Assembly (NCBI RefSeq): GCF_019649055.1
Contig: NW_026570329.1
Coordinates: 124,001 to 188,000, forward strand
Source: Paramacrobiotus metropolitanus
Lineage: Eukaryota; Tardigrada; Eutardigrada; Parachela; Macrobiotidae
DNA: 64,000 nucleotides
Reading direction: 5' to 3'
Shown here in pieces: positions 1 through 10,676 of this stretch. The notes beneath the pieces were generated by a model, which did not search any database, was not told the DNA's origin, and saw only the letters and a list, made by a program, of their open reading frames with translations. Both the position numbers and the translations under genes were made by a program. Positions within the stretch are counted from its first letter, which is position 1; each line of letters begins with the position of its first letter.

Positions 1-227
1 GGTCAACTAATACACTAGAACAATAGGTTGAGCTACGTCATCGAAGCGCGGTCACGTCGAAATGGCAAGTCGCGGTCAAAGTTCTCTGCTGGGGATTTCT
101 AAGAAGTCAACACTCGGAGTCGCGGTCATGACTCGCGTAGAAGATGTAGTAAAGCCTAAGCCTTAGTAGTAGGGGTAGAAGTAGTAAAGTAGTACCGATG
201 TGTACTAAGGGACGCCAGTACACGTCA
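1..227 (-). repeat. 3' LTR (partial, cut by window start) of a minus-strand LTR retroelement
   Basis: Bases 1-227 match 11440-11666 over the whole length, with one difference that I can see (GCGTAGAAG here, GCGTGGAAG in the right copy). The window starts inside this LTR, so about 763 bases of it should lie to the left. The outer boundary of the visible part is the CA at 226-227, directly followed by the polypurine tract of the element. Near-identity of the two LTRs means a recent insertion. Confidence 0.93.
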
Positions 228-238
228 CCCCCGCAAAC
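228..238 (-). other. Polypurine tract next to the 3' LTR
   Basis: Read on the minus strand this is GTTTGCGGGGG, immediately followed by the LTR start TGACGTG. A purine-rich tract abutting the 3' LTR is the standard plus-strand priming site of LTR elements. The same 14 bases including TGA recur at 7575-7588. Confidence 0.7.
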
Positions 239-599
239 GAGATTTCTCTGGATCGTAGTGGAACAAAAGTGAAGCTCTGCGGAACGGCGTGGAACGAAGA
301 GGAAGGAACATAGGGACATAGGAAAAAGTAACATCTGCTCCATCCGCATAGTGCGTGCAACATCTAGCACTATCGCCACATTCCATCCCGACTATCCGGT
401 GCCATCAAAAGATAAGTAACATCGCTCGGTCCGGTAAGTTGTAAGTGAGTTTGAGTGTTATAGGTCATCGGATCCTGGAGCGTAACTGGCAGTCCGGAAG
501 TCCAAGGAGGTGGAAAGGCGGAAGGCAGGAACGTCCATGAGATCCAAGGTGTTATCGTATTAAAAGATGTTGAAAAAGATGTTGTTTAAGCATTAAGTG

Positions 600-3500
600 C
601 TTTAAGACTGATCATTTAAATGTTATTCCGTATTGAAAGTGGATGTATGAGACGACTGACAACCGTTATACTACGAATAACCAATAAAAATTAGAGGATT
701 AAAAGACTAACTGCAACAAGGAAAGTTATATCTGCGCTAAGCCGTGAAACGTGGTAGAAAGCGAACAAACAGACATTATACTACGAAAGCTAGTTAAAAA
801 GATAAAAGTTACTAATCATACAGCACTGATAAGGAAGACTAGTTTAGACTAAGTTCAGACGATACGCAATGCAAAACGCTTAGACTGACAACACACTACA
901 GAAATTAACAAAAACTGAAAATTCTAAAGCTGCTGATTCTGATAAAGTGTAAAATCTGTGCATCATTCTATTCTACAAAGCACTCAACTGCAGTTCTGCG
1001 TAAATGGACAAGGAGACACTACACTACGACTGTTAACAAAAATACAAGTTCTACTGGACATGCTGCGAAAGCTTATCTGCTAATTCAATGCTGTCTGTAC
1101 GTGAAAGCAAAGCTGATTGATGGACTGAAAGTCATAACACTACGAAAATTAACAAAAACTAAAACCGACTGCTATACTGCTGCTGAAAATGAAGAGTAAA
1201 TCTGCACTTAAGATGCAATGATAAAAGATCTACAAGCGATTAAAGCCGAAACACTACGATAAGCCACAAAATTAAAGACTGTTGAAAATCATACTGCAAA
1301 GGTAATATCAAAAAACAAGGTGAAAAGTTCAAAATTTAAACACAACAAAGTTATTACTAATTATAGACGATATAGAAACTGTCTGGATTTGCTGGATCTT
1401 AAGCCGTCTAACTACGAACATTGAACGAAAAAGAAGTTTTACTGCTACATGCACCAAAATCTGAGTCTTATAAGCTTATAACTGGATGATGAGAAACACA
1501 CACTAAAGCCGAAATTCTACGCTGATTCACAAAAATAAAGTTCTACCGCCAACATACTGCAAATACACTGGTTTTAACTGCTACAGAAGATTAAGAAGAC
1601 ATCGATATGGACATAAAGACCGCTAAGCTACGAAATTCGACAAAAATACTGAGATTCGACTACAAACTGCACAAACTAAAGGTTTTAGAAAAGCCTTAAA
1701 TAATCCTGCAACACTGCCGTCATAAAGCTCATATACTACGAAATCTCGACAAAAAGATAATTCCTACGAAACTGGCCATCTGCATTAGCTCTAACATACT
1801 GTTGATTAAAGAAAACCGTAGACCGTCGCGCTGACTCAACATGCCGATAAACTACGAGAATTACTAAAAATACTACTGAGATGCTAAATACCGCAAGTAA
1901 GGATTTATATAAGACTTTCCACACATCCATCTGTATAGACAACACAAAGCCGATCAACTACAAACTACCGATACCGAAGTTGCTCACTATGCACATACCG
2001 CATATATAGTTATCTGAAGGTGTTAAAAGTTTTAAGGGCCACGGGGGGCGCCAACACTTATTATGGTTTTAAGATGTTGTTAAGATATATAAGATGTTAT
2101 TATGGTGTTACAAAAAAGGAAATTTCAACTACTGCATATTGACTTTTAAGGAATCTTGCTCAATGCTCAATTTTATCTACACCCACAAGCCGAACTACTA
2201 CGAAGTACTGCAAAAACTAAAATCGAAATTCTCATACCGCATAAAGTTATTAGGAAAGGTTCTGGTACGATTTCCTTGCATACACGAACACTACTCTACG
2301 ATACTCCGATACTGCTAATAATTACCGCTAACATGCCGCAAAAGGTAAAGAGGTACTGAAAAATTCTACATTCATGAAAATTAGAGCGAATATCACATAT
2401 GCTGGAGTGAGCTTTTAATGACCGCCGATACAGTGATATAAAACCATTAAACTACGAAGTTCAACAAAAAATTAATACCGAAAATCACATGCTGCACTGC
2501 TAATAACGACACCTTGATCTAACTTGTTGAAATTCCATTTGAATCACTGAACTACGAGTTACCTATACTGAGATAAAAATTACTGCATATTCTGCGAATT
2601 ACTGCTAAGCTACACTGATTATTAATTGGGTTATTGGGATGCAACTAAATAGTGTGGACTGGTGACATCGATAAGCGCTAACACTATTACCGCATATCGT
2701 TGATGTTGTTATCGTTATAAGCAAAAATACTGAGCTATTTACCCCAAAAAGTTATTTCAAAATTCTACTGACAAAGTTCTATTTTTCCGAGCTATCAACA
2801 AGATTCGCGTAATACTGGAAACAACTGTTGATTTAAACCGCTACAACCGGAGGAGCACCGTTCTCATAGAGCCACTCTACTACGAACAATCACGAAAATT
2901 ACTACCGCCAATCTCATGCTGCAACCATAATTATTTCTGAAACGGGATTGGGAGGGTGGGAACGCACAAAAATACTACACCGCTATCAATTTCCGAGAAA
3001 AAAGGAAAATTCAACTGCTTACTGATATTATTCACAAAGCTGGAACAAATTCATTGGTCAAAATCACCTACGTTCAGACCGTACATCACACTACGAATTC
3101 CTACACTGACAAAGTTAACACTGCTCATACTGCAAAAATGATACTAAAAACTGAAGTTTTACCGAATATTCTGCAACCAATACTATTGCTGCTCAATACA
3201 CTCAAAATGACCACTTGTGTGTTATAAGCTGTCGCTCACACTACGATATCACCGCACAAATACAAGTTCAAAATTCCACACCGCAAACCGATACTGCGTA
3301 AGTTCATAATGCAAAAAGGTTAATTCTGAAACAATGATCACTAACTGCATTTTATCTGACAGATTACACTGAATATCCATACTGCCATAATACTACATAA
3401 TTTAACAAAAACTTAATTTCAAAACCGCATATCGCATATTACTGTTAAGTAATCTCTTAGCTGAAGTGAGTCAATTGATGAACTACAGAGCTAGAATGCC

Positions 3501-4150
3501 GCTACTGCATCTGCCGAAAATACTACAAGGCCTTCACACTACGAAATTCCACGAAAAATAAAACCCAAATTCTCATACCGCAATGTTAATAAATCTATGG
3601 CACACCCAAAATTGACAGAAGAGTGTAAATGCCGACCGCTACCGAAACATTCTTAGTCTTACTAGCCGTAATTCTACGAGAATCCACAAAAAAGTAAAGT
3701 TCAAACTACACACCGCAAAATCAAATTTCTGAAATAGTACTGTAATACTTCAACACGCTGACGTATATACACTGCTAGGCTACACGAACTCATATCATTA
3801 CTCAACAGCCCATTTACTACGAAGTTATCCGAAAAATTAAATTTCCAATTACATGCTGCAAAATCATATTTCACAAGCTATAGTAATACTGAGTAATAGC
3901 ACCCGTTAATACCGCTAACATTGCCCATAAACTGTGATCACTGAGCCAATGCACTACGAAATTACTCATCTGCTAAAATCTTACCATATCATACCGCACA
4001 GCTAAAATACGATGGAAAATGTCCTATAACTCCAAAATTACTGCTCCAATTACTTCCGTTACTGCCATCTTCACACTTCCATACTTCATACTTCATCCAT
4101 ACACCGAACGTTTATTCAACACACGACCGAAGTGAGAACTAAAACTTGTC
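600..4150. repeat. Degenerate tandem repeat array inside the LTR element (unit roughly 100-150 bp)
   Basis: A core reading ACTACGAAATT, then a few bases, then ACAAAAATAAA, followed by runs like CATACTGC or TACCGC, recurs about two dozen times. Examples start near 671, 781, 1021, 1139, 1251, 1411, 1631, 1733, 1849, 2450, 2877, 3090, 3240, 3537, 3672, 3818 and 3950. Copies are diverged, spacing varies and no ORF above about 110 codons crosses the array. It occupies the place where pol should be. It ends just downstream of the last Gag-like ORF. Confidence 0.7.
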
Positions 4151-4268
4151 TTCCGCTAACGAATATACAGCAAAAATTGAGAACATATAAACGCGAAAAG
4201 AAATTGACAATACACCGCAAAATCATGACCAAAGATGCCAACACAGAGAGTTACAAACCGTGACATCA

Positions 4269-5192
4269 TCACTGAGGTTTACAGGCTGACTGCAAAGAAT
4301 TATCAACGGAATTATTACGACGATGAGCTCTAGGATCAGGAGCGACAAGGTTATCTGAAGACTGAACACGAAGACGACTGCGCTGCACATCAGGATATGA
4401 GGAACGCGACTGTAAACCAGATAAATCGTTACGTTTAGCATCCGCCGCCATACGAGCTCGCTCTGCCGACTGTTTACGACGTTCTTCCTCTGCGTTACGC
4501 TGAAAGATATCCGAAGGATTGATTGAAGGATATTGAGGTCTTCCGTCACCATTCATAGGAACATACGCGATACCAGGAACCACAATTGAAGGTTCATTCA
4601 CCACAGCATTCTGAGAAGGTTCTGCCGCAACATTTCCGCCATACATCGCATTCTGAACATTGTTCGCAACTTGAGCCACAACTTCAGGATTCACCACATT
4701 GCCAACCGCCACAGGATTCTGATCATTCACACCAACAACACCATTAGCATTACCGACATTCTGACCTTGCTGCTGAGGAACAATGTTCTCTTCGTTAATG
4801 TCCATTTCCTCATTCGCTACAGGCTGATTCAACTGTAAAGCCGCCATATTCTGCTGGACAACTTCCGCATTCTGAGCTTGCCAACCAGGATTATTCACAA
4901 CAGGCATAACCGCTCCAACAATAGGTACATTCTCCGGTACAACCAACTGAACACCGTTAACACCGTTTCCGCCATTATTTGCCATAGGATACTGAGGATT
5001 GCGCTGCCACTGCTGAGCATTGTTCTGATATCCGTTATAACCTCTTCCACGATAACCACCACGAGAATAAGGACGATAATAATTCATACGCCGATTATTG
5101 CCACGACCACGATAATTTCCGCGATTACCATACTGATGACCGTTACTACACAAAGCATCTACCATATAATTAAAAGCTGCATTAAGATCCAT
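4269..5192 (-). CDS. LTR-element ORF3: low-complexity RG/NQ-rich protein, 307 aa
   Basis: The protein starts MDLNAAF at an ATG at 5192; the frame is open further up to 5288, but without an ATG. Residues about 25-75 are full of RG and GYRGRG-type repeats with Y and N, like the nucleic-acid-binding part of the Gag ORF just upstream. The middle (about 80-220) is rich in N, V, Q and A, and the C-terminal 90 residues are charged and Arg/Ser rich. I see no zinc knuckle, protease, RT, RNase H or integrase motif. It lies 275 bases downstream of ORF2, where a pol gene would be expected. A diverged Gag/nucleocapsid-like partner is possible; the function is unknown. Confidence 0.65.
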   Translation of the reverse strand: MDLNAAFNYMVDALCSNGHQYGNRGNYRGRGNNRRMNYYRPYSRGGYRGRGYNGYQNNAQQWQRNPQYPMANNGGNGVNGVQLVVPENVPIVGAVMPVVNNPGWQAQNAEVVQQNMAALQLNQPVANEEMDINEENIVPQQQGQNVGNANGVVGVNDQNPVAVGNVVNPEVVAQVANNVQNAMYGGNVAAEPSQNAVVNEPSIVVPGIAYVPMNGDGRPQYPSINPSDIFQRNAEEERRKQSAERARMAADAKRNDLSGLQSRSSYPDVQRSRLRVQSSDNLVAPDPRAHRRNNSVDNSLQSACKPQ

Positions 5193-5466
5193 AACTACCA
5201 AGCAAAAGTGACCAGGAAATAAATGAAAAGGTCGCAAAATAATCACCAAATAAAAATCAAAAGCGAATTCAAAGTTTTCAAACCACACACTGAATTCTGA
5301 CTGCGAAACTCCAACCGCATTAGCGCTAACACGCTCACGAGTTTAATGACTGAACAACCATACATCCGCAATTCGTACTTGCATCACACAGATTACACTG
5401 ATCAACGAATAAAAAGTGAAATACGTCACTGTACAACAATACCGATCTGTACAACGAAGGTAAAAA

Positions 5467-7578
5467 CTAGAAAAAGTATCGCGAAAAATACTGCCACAAA
5501 AATACTACCGTTCCTGTAATAGTAATTAAAGTCGACAGAGGTTCAACTGCGTGCTGACCATTATATGCCGTATTAACCAACATACCCTTAACATGACTCG
5601 GACATTGAAAAATATGCAAGTCTAACTTCTTCGCTAACCAAAAAGGAATTATCGAAATACTCGATCCAGTATCGATCATGACCTTAACCTGTTTGTAATT
5701 CACGTCAATCGTACAATACCACGCCTGCGCGTCTAACGTCGGCTTATGAATTACCAATTCTGACGCTGGATACTTCGACATATCGATAACTTCTGTAGTG
5801 TTACACTGCGCTGGTTTCTTCTGCCATATATACTCGAATTCAATCACATTTACCTGCGCACCATAACGTCGCAATATTTCTATGGTAGGTTCAATCAGAC
5901 GAGGATACGCTAAGGGTCGCTGACATGCTGACGCTGCATGCAAATCATGACACTTATAGCAAATTTCCCTACCATTCGACAATCTCCACTTGTCTCTCTG
6001 AATTTGACTCTCATTGAACTGACCATTATTCTGCTGCTGATCATTTCGAATATCATTCGAAAAATTTCCGCCATTATTTCCAAAATTACTACCACCGTTA
6101 AACCGAGGACGAAAATTTCCATTACCATTATTTCCATTAAAACCGCCGCGATTAAAATTATTACCATTCTGAAATCTCGGTCTAAAATTATTTTGTCCGC
6201 GAAAATTATTCATAGGCGCCATTTGCCTAAAATTACCCTGATTCTGAAAATTCTGCGAATTCATCAAATTCTGATTATTCTGCAAAGGCTGAAAATTCTG
6301 AACTGGCTGACCGCTATTTACCGGAGCCATCGCCATACTACCTGGCTGTTGCGCTATCTGAACGAAAGACTGCTGATCTGAGATCTGCACTGGATTCGAC
6401 ATCTGAACTGGATTCGACATCTGAACTGGAGCATACACTGGTTGCTGTACTGAAGACAACACAGGCTGCTGCAAAACTACCGGATTCTGATAAACTGGTG
6501 GGACCATCTGAACAGGCTGACCACTCCAGTTACCGCCATTATTATTACCGAAATTACCATACTGACGTGTATAATTTCCACGCCCTGAATACTGACCACG
6601 GAAGGAATTACCTCTCACTGAATAATTACCGCGACTTCCATAGTTACCACGGCCACCTCTGAAAGTGCCGCTAAATCCGCTGAAACCATTGTTACCGCTT
6701 GCACTTACACGCTGAGTTTCAGGAGACTTTTTCTCACCACCGAGAATATTCCGAAGTTTTTCCAACTCTCTCATGTGCTTAATTAATTCGTACGGATCAG
6801 TAATATTCATGATAAATAAATGCCTGTACCAATCTGGCTTATTACTTTTCAAGCCTTCAAGCAGAATGCTAGTTTTCTCAATATCGCCTAATTCCAAGTC
6901 ATTAAACCACTTAATAAAACTATCCGCATAGTTATCAACTGTATCTTCGTCTCGAAAAATTCTTGCCGTCATTTCCCTACGTATATCTGCCGGAGACGTC
7001 GCAATATTAAAATGTTCAAGAATTTCTTTCTTATAAAAATTTTCCCAATCGCGATTTGGTTTATCGCGAAGTAAACCTTGGAACCATAATACTGCGTTAC
7101 CTTTCAATGCACCAACAACTTGCCTGCACGTATCGTTGTCACTCCATCCATTCGACAATCGACACTGATCAACTTGCGTGAGCCAATGTTCAATCGAACC
7201 TGACTTCCGCTTACCTTCGTACGGTTGTAATTTCATCACATTACTCGGCTTGCTGGAGTTTGCATTCTTCATTGCCTCCGCCATAATTTTGATCACACCA
7301 AGCCAATCTGGATTCGCATTCTGCTGTGCAGCCAAACCACCGACTGGCGCTGCATTCAAATCTTCCATATCGACATTACCGTCATCCTCGATACCGTTAT
7401 TTACCGGTATTTCAACATTAATCAAGGGAACATGCCCTACGTTAACCGCCTGCGTATGCCGCCTATCTTGCGACTGATGCCTAACACGAGATGCTGCCGA
7501 ACGAGGCTGATCCGATCTCGGTTCGTTTAACTGACCACTGTCATTACGCGAAACTAAAGGAACTCGGAGAGTTTTCAC
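5467..7578 (-). CDS. gag: LTR-element ORF2: Gag with zinc knuckle and a truncated aspartic protease
   Basis: The 703-codon frame holds a retrotransposon Gag domain at residues about 110-275 (motifs KLQPYEG, IEHWLTQVDQC, WENFYKKEILEHFN). An RG/NQ-rich stretch follows to about 520, then a zinc knuckle CYKCHDLHAASAC (CX2CX3HX4C, one residue shorter than the usual CX2CX4HX4C). The C-terminus contains the retropepsin active-site motif IDTGSSISIIP, but the frame ends about 55 residues later, before the second conserved protease motif, so the protease is incomplete. The first codon of the frame is not ATG (GTG at 7578), and the frame overlaps ORF1 in a +1 relation, suggesting expression by frameshifting from ORF1. 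The Gag family points to Ty3/gypsy-like elements. Confidence 0.88.
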   Translation of the reverse strand: MKTLRVPLVSRNDSGQLNEPRSDQPRSAASRVRHQSQDRRHTQAVNVGHVPLINVEIPVNNGIEDDGNVDMEDLNAAPVGGLAAQQNANPDWLGVIKIMAEAMKNANSSKPSNVMKLQPYEGKRKSGSIEHWLTQVDQCRLSNGWSDNDTCRQVVGALKGNAVLWFQGLLRDKPNRDWENFYKKEILEHFNIATSPADIRREMTARIFRDEDTVDNYADSFIKWFNDLELGDIEKTSILLEGLKSNKPDWYRHLFIMNITDPYELIKHMRELEKLRNILGGEKKSPETQRVSASGNNGFSGFSGTFRGGRGNYGSRGNYSVRGNSFRGQYSGRGNYTRQYGNFGNNNGGNWSGQPVQMVPPVYQNPVVLQQPVLSSVQQPVYAPVQMSNPVQMSNPVQISDQQSFVQIAQQPGSMAMAPVNSGQPVQNFQPLQNNQNLMNSQNFQNQGNFRQMAPMNNFRGQNNFRPRFQNGNNFNRGGFNGNNGNGNFRPRFNGGSNFGNNGGNFSNDIRNDQQQNNGQFNESQIQRDKWRLSNGREICYKCHDLHAASACQRPLAYPRLIEPTIEILRRYGAQVNVIEFEYIWQKKPAQCNTTEVIDMSKYPASELVIHKPTLDAQAWYCTIDVNYKQVKVMIDTGSSISIIPFWLAKKLDLHIFQCPSHVKGMLVNTAYNGQHAVEPLSTLITITGTVVFLWQYFSRYFF

Positions 7579-9631
7579 CCCCGCAAACTTGATTGCTGCT
7601 GCTACCGCCTAAGTTATTCGCATAAAACTGACTGCTTCCGCTACCATGATTATTCACGTTACCGCCCGGTACAAAACCCTGAGACTGACCTGACATCTGT
7701 GCAGTATTACTGAAAGCCGGTGGCTGATTAAAAGCCAAATTACCCGTACCTACACGAACTTCAGGTTCAAAATTCCACTCTCTTTCATGCGAAATCTGAT
7801 TACCTTTCAATTCTTCTGCTTCAACTCGCAATTTTTCCATACGCTGCATTAAATCAAGAATTTCGGAATCTTTACCGTCAATTCTGACACCCACTGAATG
7901 AATTAGTTTCTCTTTCTCTTCAAGCGTTGCATTAAGCTTACGTTCCCTACTCAAAGCTGATTTCAAATCTTTTTCCGCGACTAATTTTGCATTACGTTCC
8001 AAGTTACAATTAACTTTTAACTGCTCAATTTCCAAGAGCAATTTCTTCTCATTTTCTTTGAAAACAGCTAAAGCCTGCAAATTACTCGAACCAAGCGGTT
8101 TTGACGCTTCTGCCTTAACTTTCTGCAAATGTTCATTTACTGACCGCAACTGAGCACTAAGCTCCTGATTTTCCAAAATTAGCTTCGACGACTGAGAATC
8201 TTCCTCCTCAAGATCGCGAATGCGTTTTTCATTCACCTGACACTTACTTGAAAGTGCACGGACATTTTTCTCATGTTCTGCATTACTTGCCTGAACTGCC
8301 GTTAGCTGCTGCCTTAAAGCCGAAATATCACCGTGTAATTTATTTTTCAATTTATCGTCTTTAGACAAAATTTCATTCAACCGATTAATCTCATCGCTAT
8401 TTTGCAATTGCCTAAGACACAATGCAACATAGTTTTTCGTACACCGGATCATAGTACCCAATGAATCACGAGTGACTGCTAACGCCTCTTGCTCCGATTT
8501 AGAAGCTTTCAACTTAGCGTCCACCTCACTTACTTCTTGCGCAAATTCCTGATTTAAAGGATCAAAATCATTTTCAAAAATGAAATGCCGCAAATCTGAC
8601 TGAAGAGGATGCAAAAGATTATTCGCATTTTCATCGAAAGGAATATCTTCATCCAACAATGACTTTTCACAATTAAACGCCGAATTATTTTCATCATCTG
8701 AATTTTCAGAAAAAGGAGTTCCTTCTCTCATCGTAATGTTACCAAGGAAATTACTGCCAACCGTATTATTATTCTGATCATTGCTCATAGCAAACACGCG
8801 TTCATCGCTCACTTGAGCCGCTGCACTACGTTCCCTCGCCATATTGGACGGAGTCGCGAAATTCCCTACCGCTACCGAATTCAAATTTTCAACCACATTT
8901 CCAACTACTTCTGCATTCTGCACATTTACCGACTGCCCTACTAAATGTGGATTTACCAGTTGCGACATCACCGATCTCCTCGGATCCACCACTTGATCTG
9001 GATTTACCACTGACGGAATTACCTGTTTCCCAGGATTAACCGTACCAACTGACTGACTTGAAATCAACTGCATACTGGACAGAGTCATGCCATTTTTCTG
9101 TGCACTCGAAGCCGAACTATCTTCCAAGTCCAACAACGACTCACTTACCGCATTCCCAGAATTCTCAATAATTACCGAGGCGTTTAACGGCCCATCTGAC
9201 ATAACTATGGTATCCCGAGATTTCTTACCATTACCTGACTCCTTTCTTTGCTGAACTTCTGCCTCGTACGCAGTGACATTCAAAGTCGCCCATTCTTTTG
9301 CTGCTTTAAACTCTGCTTCTGACATATTCAAATAAGCTGACGGGATAGACCGTTCGTGCGAGAACCAAGTGCTATAGTAACTCGGAGCTCTTACCAACGT
9401 TGAATTTTTGTCTTCCCAGTCAACCCATTGTTGACTGCAGTACGCGCTCTTTTTCTCCGGAGGTTCTAACCCTACTGCCCTATACATTAAGCCAAGGGGA
9501 ACTTTCTTCGGAAACTGAAAACGAGTGTCAAACCCGCTTTCCACCGCTTTCGACTGCAATCTATCTGATTCAACTTTTCTCAATGGCCAAAAGCCATCTC
9601 GTTTCACAGTTAATTCTGCTAATTCTGACAT
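7544..9631 (-). CDS. LTR-element ORF1: 695-aa coiled-coil protein upstream of Gag
   Basis: It starts at an ATG at 9631, about 1 kb after the primer binding site. Residues about 1-110 are globular and Trp/Tyr containing. Residues 110-300 are S/N/V-rich and probably disordered. Residues about 350-610 are strongly heptad-like (long runs of E, K, L, Q, with stretches such as LRKVEAEELKGNQ-like order), which I read as a long coiled coil. The last 70 residues are G/N/S/F-rich. It overlaps ORF2 by 35 nt in a different frame. I do not recognise a family. By position it is an N-terminal Gag extension or a structural partner. Confidence 0.75.
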   Translation of the reverse strand: MSELAELTVKRDGFWPLRKVESDRLQSKAVESGFDTRFQFPKKVPLGLMYRAVGLEPPEKKSAYCSQQWVDWEDKNSTLVRAPSYYSTWFSHERSIPSAYLNMSEAEFKAAKEWATLNVTAYEAEVQQRKESGNGKKSRDTIVMSDGPLNASVIIENSGNAVSESLLDLEDSSASSAQKNGMTLSSMQLISSQSVGTVNPGKQVIPSVVNPDQVVDPRRSVMSQLVNPHLVGQSVNVQNAEVVGNVVENLNSVAVGNFATPSNMARERSAAAQVSDERVFAMSNDQNNNTVGSNFLGNITMREGTPFSENSDDENNSAFNCEKSLLDEDIPFDENANNLLHPLQSDLRHFIFENDFDPLNQEFAQEVSEVDAKLKASKSEQEALAVTRDSLGTMIRCTKNYVALCLRQLQNSDEINRLNEILSKDDKLKNKLHGDISALRQQLTAVQASNAEHEKNVRALSSKCQVNEKRIRDLEEEDSQSSKLILENQELSAQLRSVNEHLQKVKAEASKPLGSSNLQALAVFKENEKKLLLEIEQLKVNCNLERNAKLVAEKDLKSALSRERKLNATLEEKEKLIHSVGVRIDGKDSEILDLMQRMEKLRVEAEELKGNQISHEREWNFEPEVRVGTGNLAFNQPPAFSNTAQMSGQSQGFVPGGNVNNHGSGSSQFYANNLGGSSSNQVCGGENSPSSFSFA
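7575..7588 (-). other. Internal copy of the polypurine tract (central-PPT candidate) in the ORF1/ORF2 overlap
   Basis: The 14 bases GTTTGCGGGGGTGA (minus strand) are identical to the junction of polypurine tract and LTR at 225-238. The run of five G also lies in the window where ORF1 must shift to ORF2. Chance occurrence of a given 14-mer in 12 kb is well below 1 in 1000. Confidence 0.5.
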
Positions 9632-10658
9632 TTTATTTGCAATGCAACCGCGACTAACCTTACCAATTACAACTGGATTCAGAAAGTGAAAGTTACACTG
9701 TTCCCGTTGATTGACGAATCAACCAACTCGTATGACCCACGGCTCTTGACAGAAATACACGTGCGCTACTCAAAGCTGTGACTCCTGACAACACCGTTTC
9801 GTTAGGACGACGCTGACTCAATACCAACTTCCGCGGTACCGAAACAACACGTCCGAAAATCTCGTTGTTACAGCATGCACTCAAGCATGCGTAAACAACT
9901 CGTATTTATCTCGTTGCTACAACACGCACTCAAGCATGTGTAAACAACTCGTATTTACAGTTGACCTTTAAGGTTTCAACTGTTATTTCGTATTTTACCC
10001 GCTAATTACGACACTGTGACTGATTTCCAGTTAACAGTGACACTGCGTTTCACAACAAGAGACAGCTATATCTGCTCTGTTGATTACCGAAAATTTTCCA
10101 AAATCGTAGTACGATGGCTACTCCGCTAACTCGGATACGCCATATTTACAAAAATTCGACATTTTTACGAAGATTCAATATTAAAGAACGGCTAAAAATA
10201 CACTGCGAATTTTCGCACGTTTGACTTACAATTCCACTCAGCTAATCCTGCTGGTTCTGCCGTTCAAATTCACGTAGTCTTTCTGGCTTGCCCGGTTCAG
10301 AAAAGAAAATGAAATGAAAGGAAATTTTGACCTCGAATGGTCTTACGGTGCTTTTTCAATCATAGACACGTAAAGTGCCGCATACACGAACAGTTTTCAA
10401 GTGCCTATACTGTTCTCAGTCCGTATTGTCACCCAAAATATATATCGCTAAGTGCGAATCAATCTATACATCAATCAAACCGGGGGACTCGGTTACCCTA
10501 GGTCAGAACTGGAACGCAGACCTCCTGCACCACACTAGTGGCTCCTAACGGACTTTCTTAAATGTGGGCTCTCTCGAGTTGACCACCAACCATCCTGCAC
10601 CATCAATTTAATTGTACTATCAAATTAAATTAAACTTTCTGCTCCATCGGGAAAGTTT
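9632..10658 (-). other. Leader region of the LTR element
   Basis: About 1 kb lies between the primer binding site and the first ATG of ORF1. It has only short ORFs (for example 63 codons at 9693-9884) that I do not trust. A short duplicated phrase around 9860-9955 (AACTCGTATTTA with CTCAAGCATG) is the only structure noticed. Confidence 0.5.
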
Positions 10659-10676
10659 GAACCACGGTGGGCGCCA
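10659..10676 (-). other. Primer binding site
   Basis: On the minus strand, TGGCGCCCACCGTGGTTC begins directly after the LTR terminal CA. A TGG start is expected for pairing with the CCA end of a tRNA. I cannot say which tRNA without a search. This site fixes the inner end of the 5' LTR. Confidence 0.75.

Noticed and set aside
228-4268. Decayed pol gene in the LTR element
   Set aside because: No RT (YXDD), RNase H or integrase (HHCC, DDE) motif could be read in any frame; the space is a tandem repeat.
5938-6381. 147-codon plus-strand ORF
   Set aside because: Antisense shadow of the Asn/Gln/Gly-rich part of Gag; I/T-rich composition is typical of such shadows.
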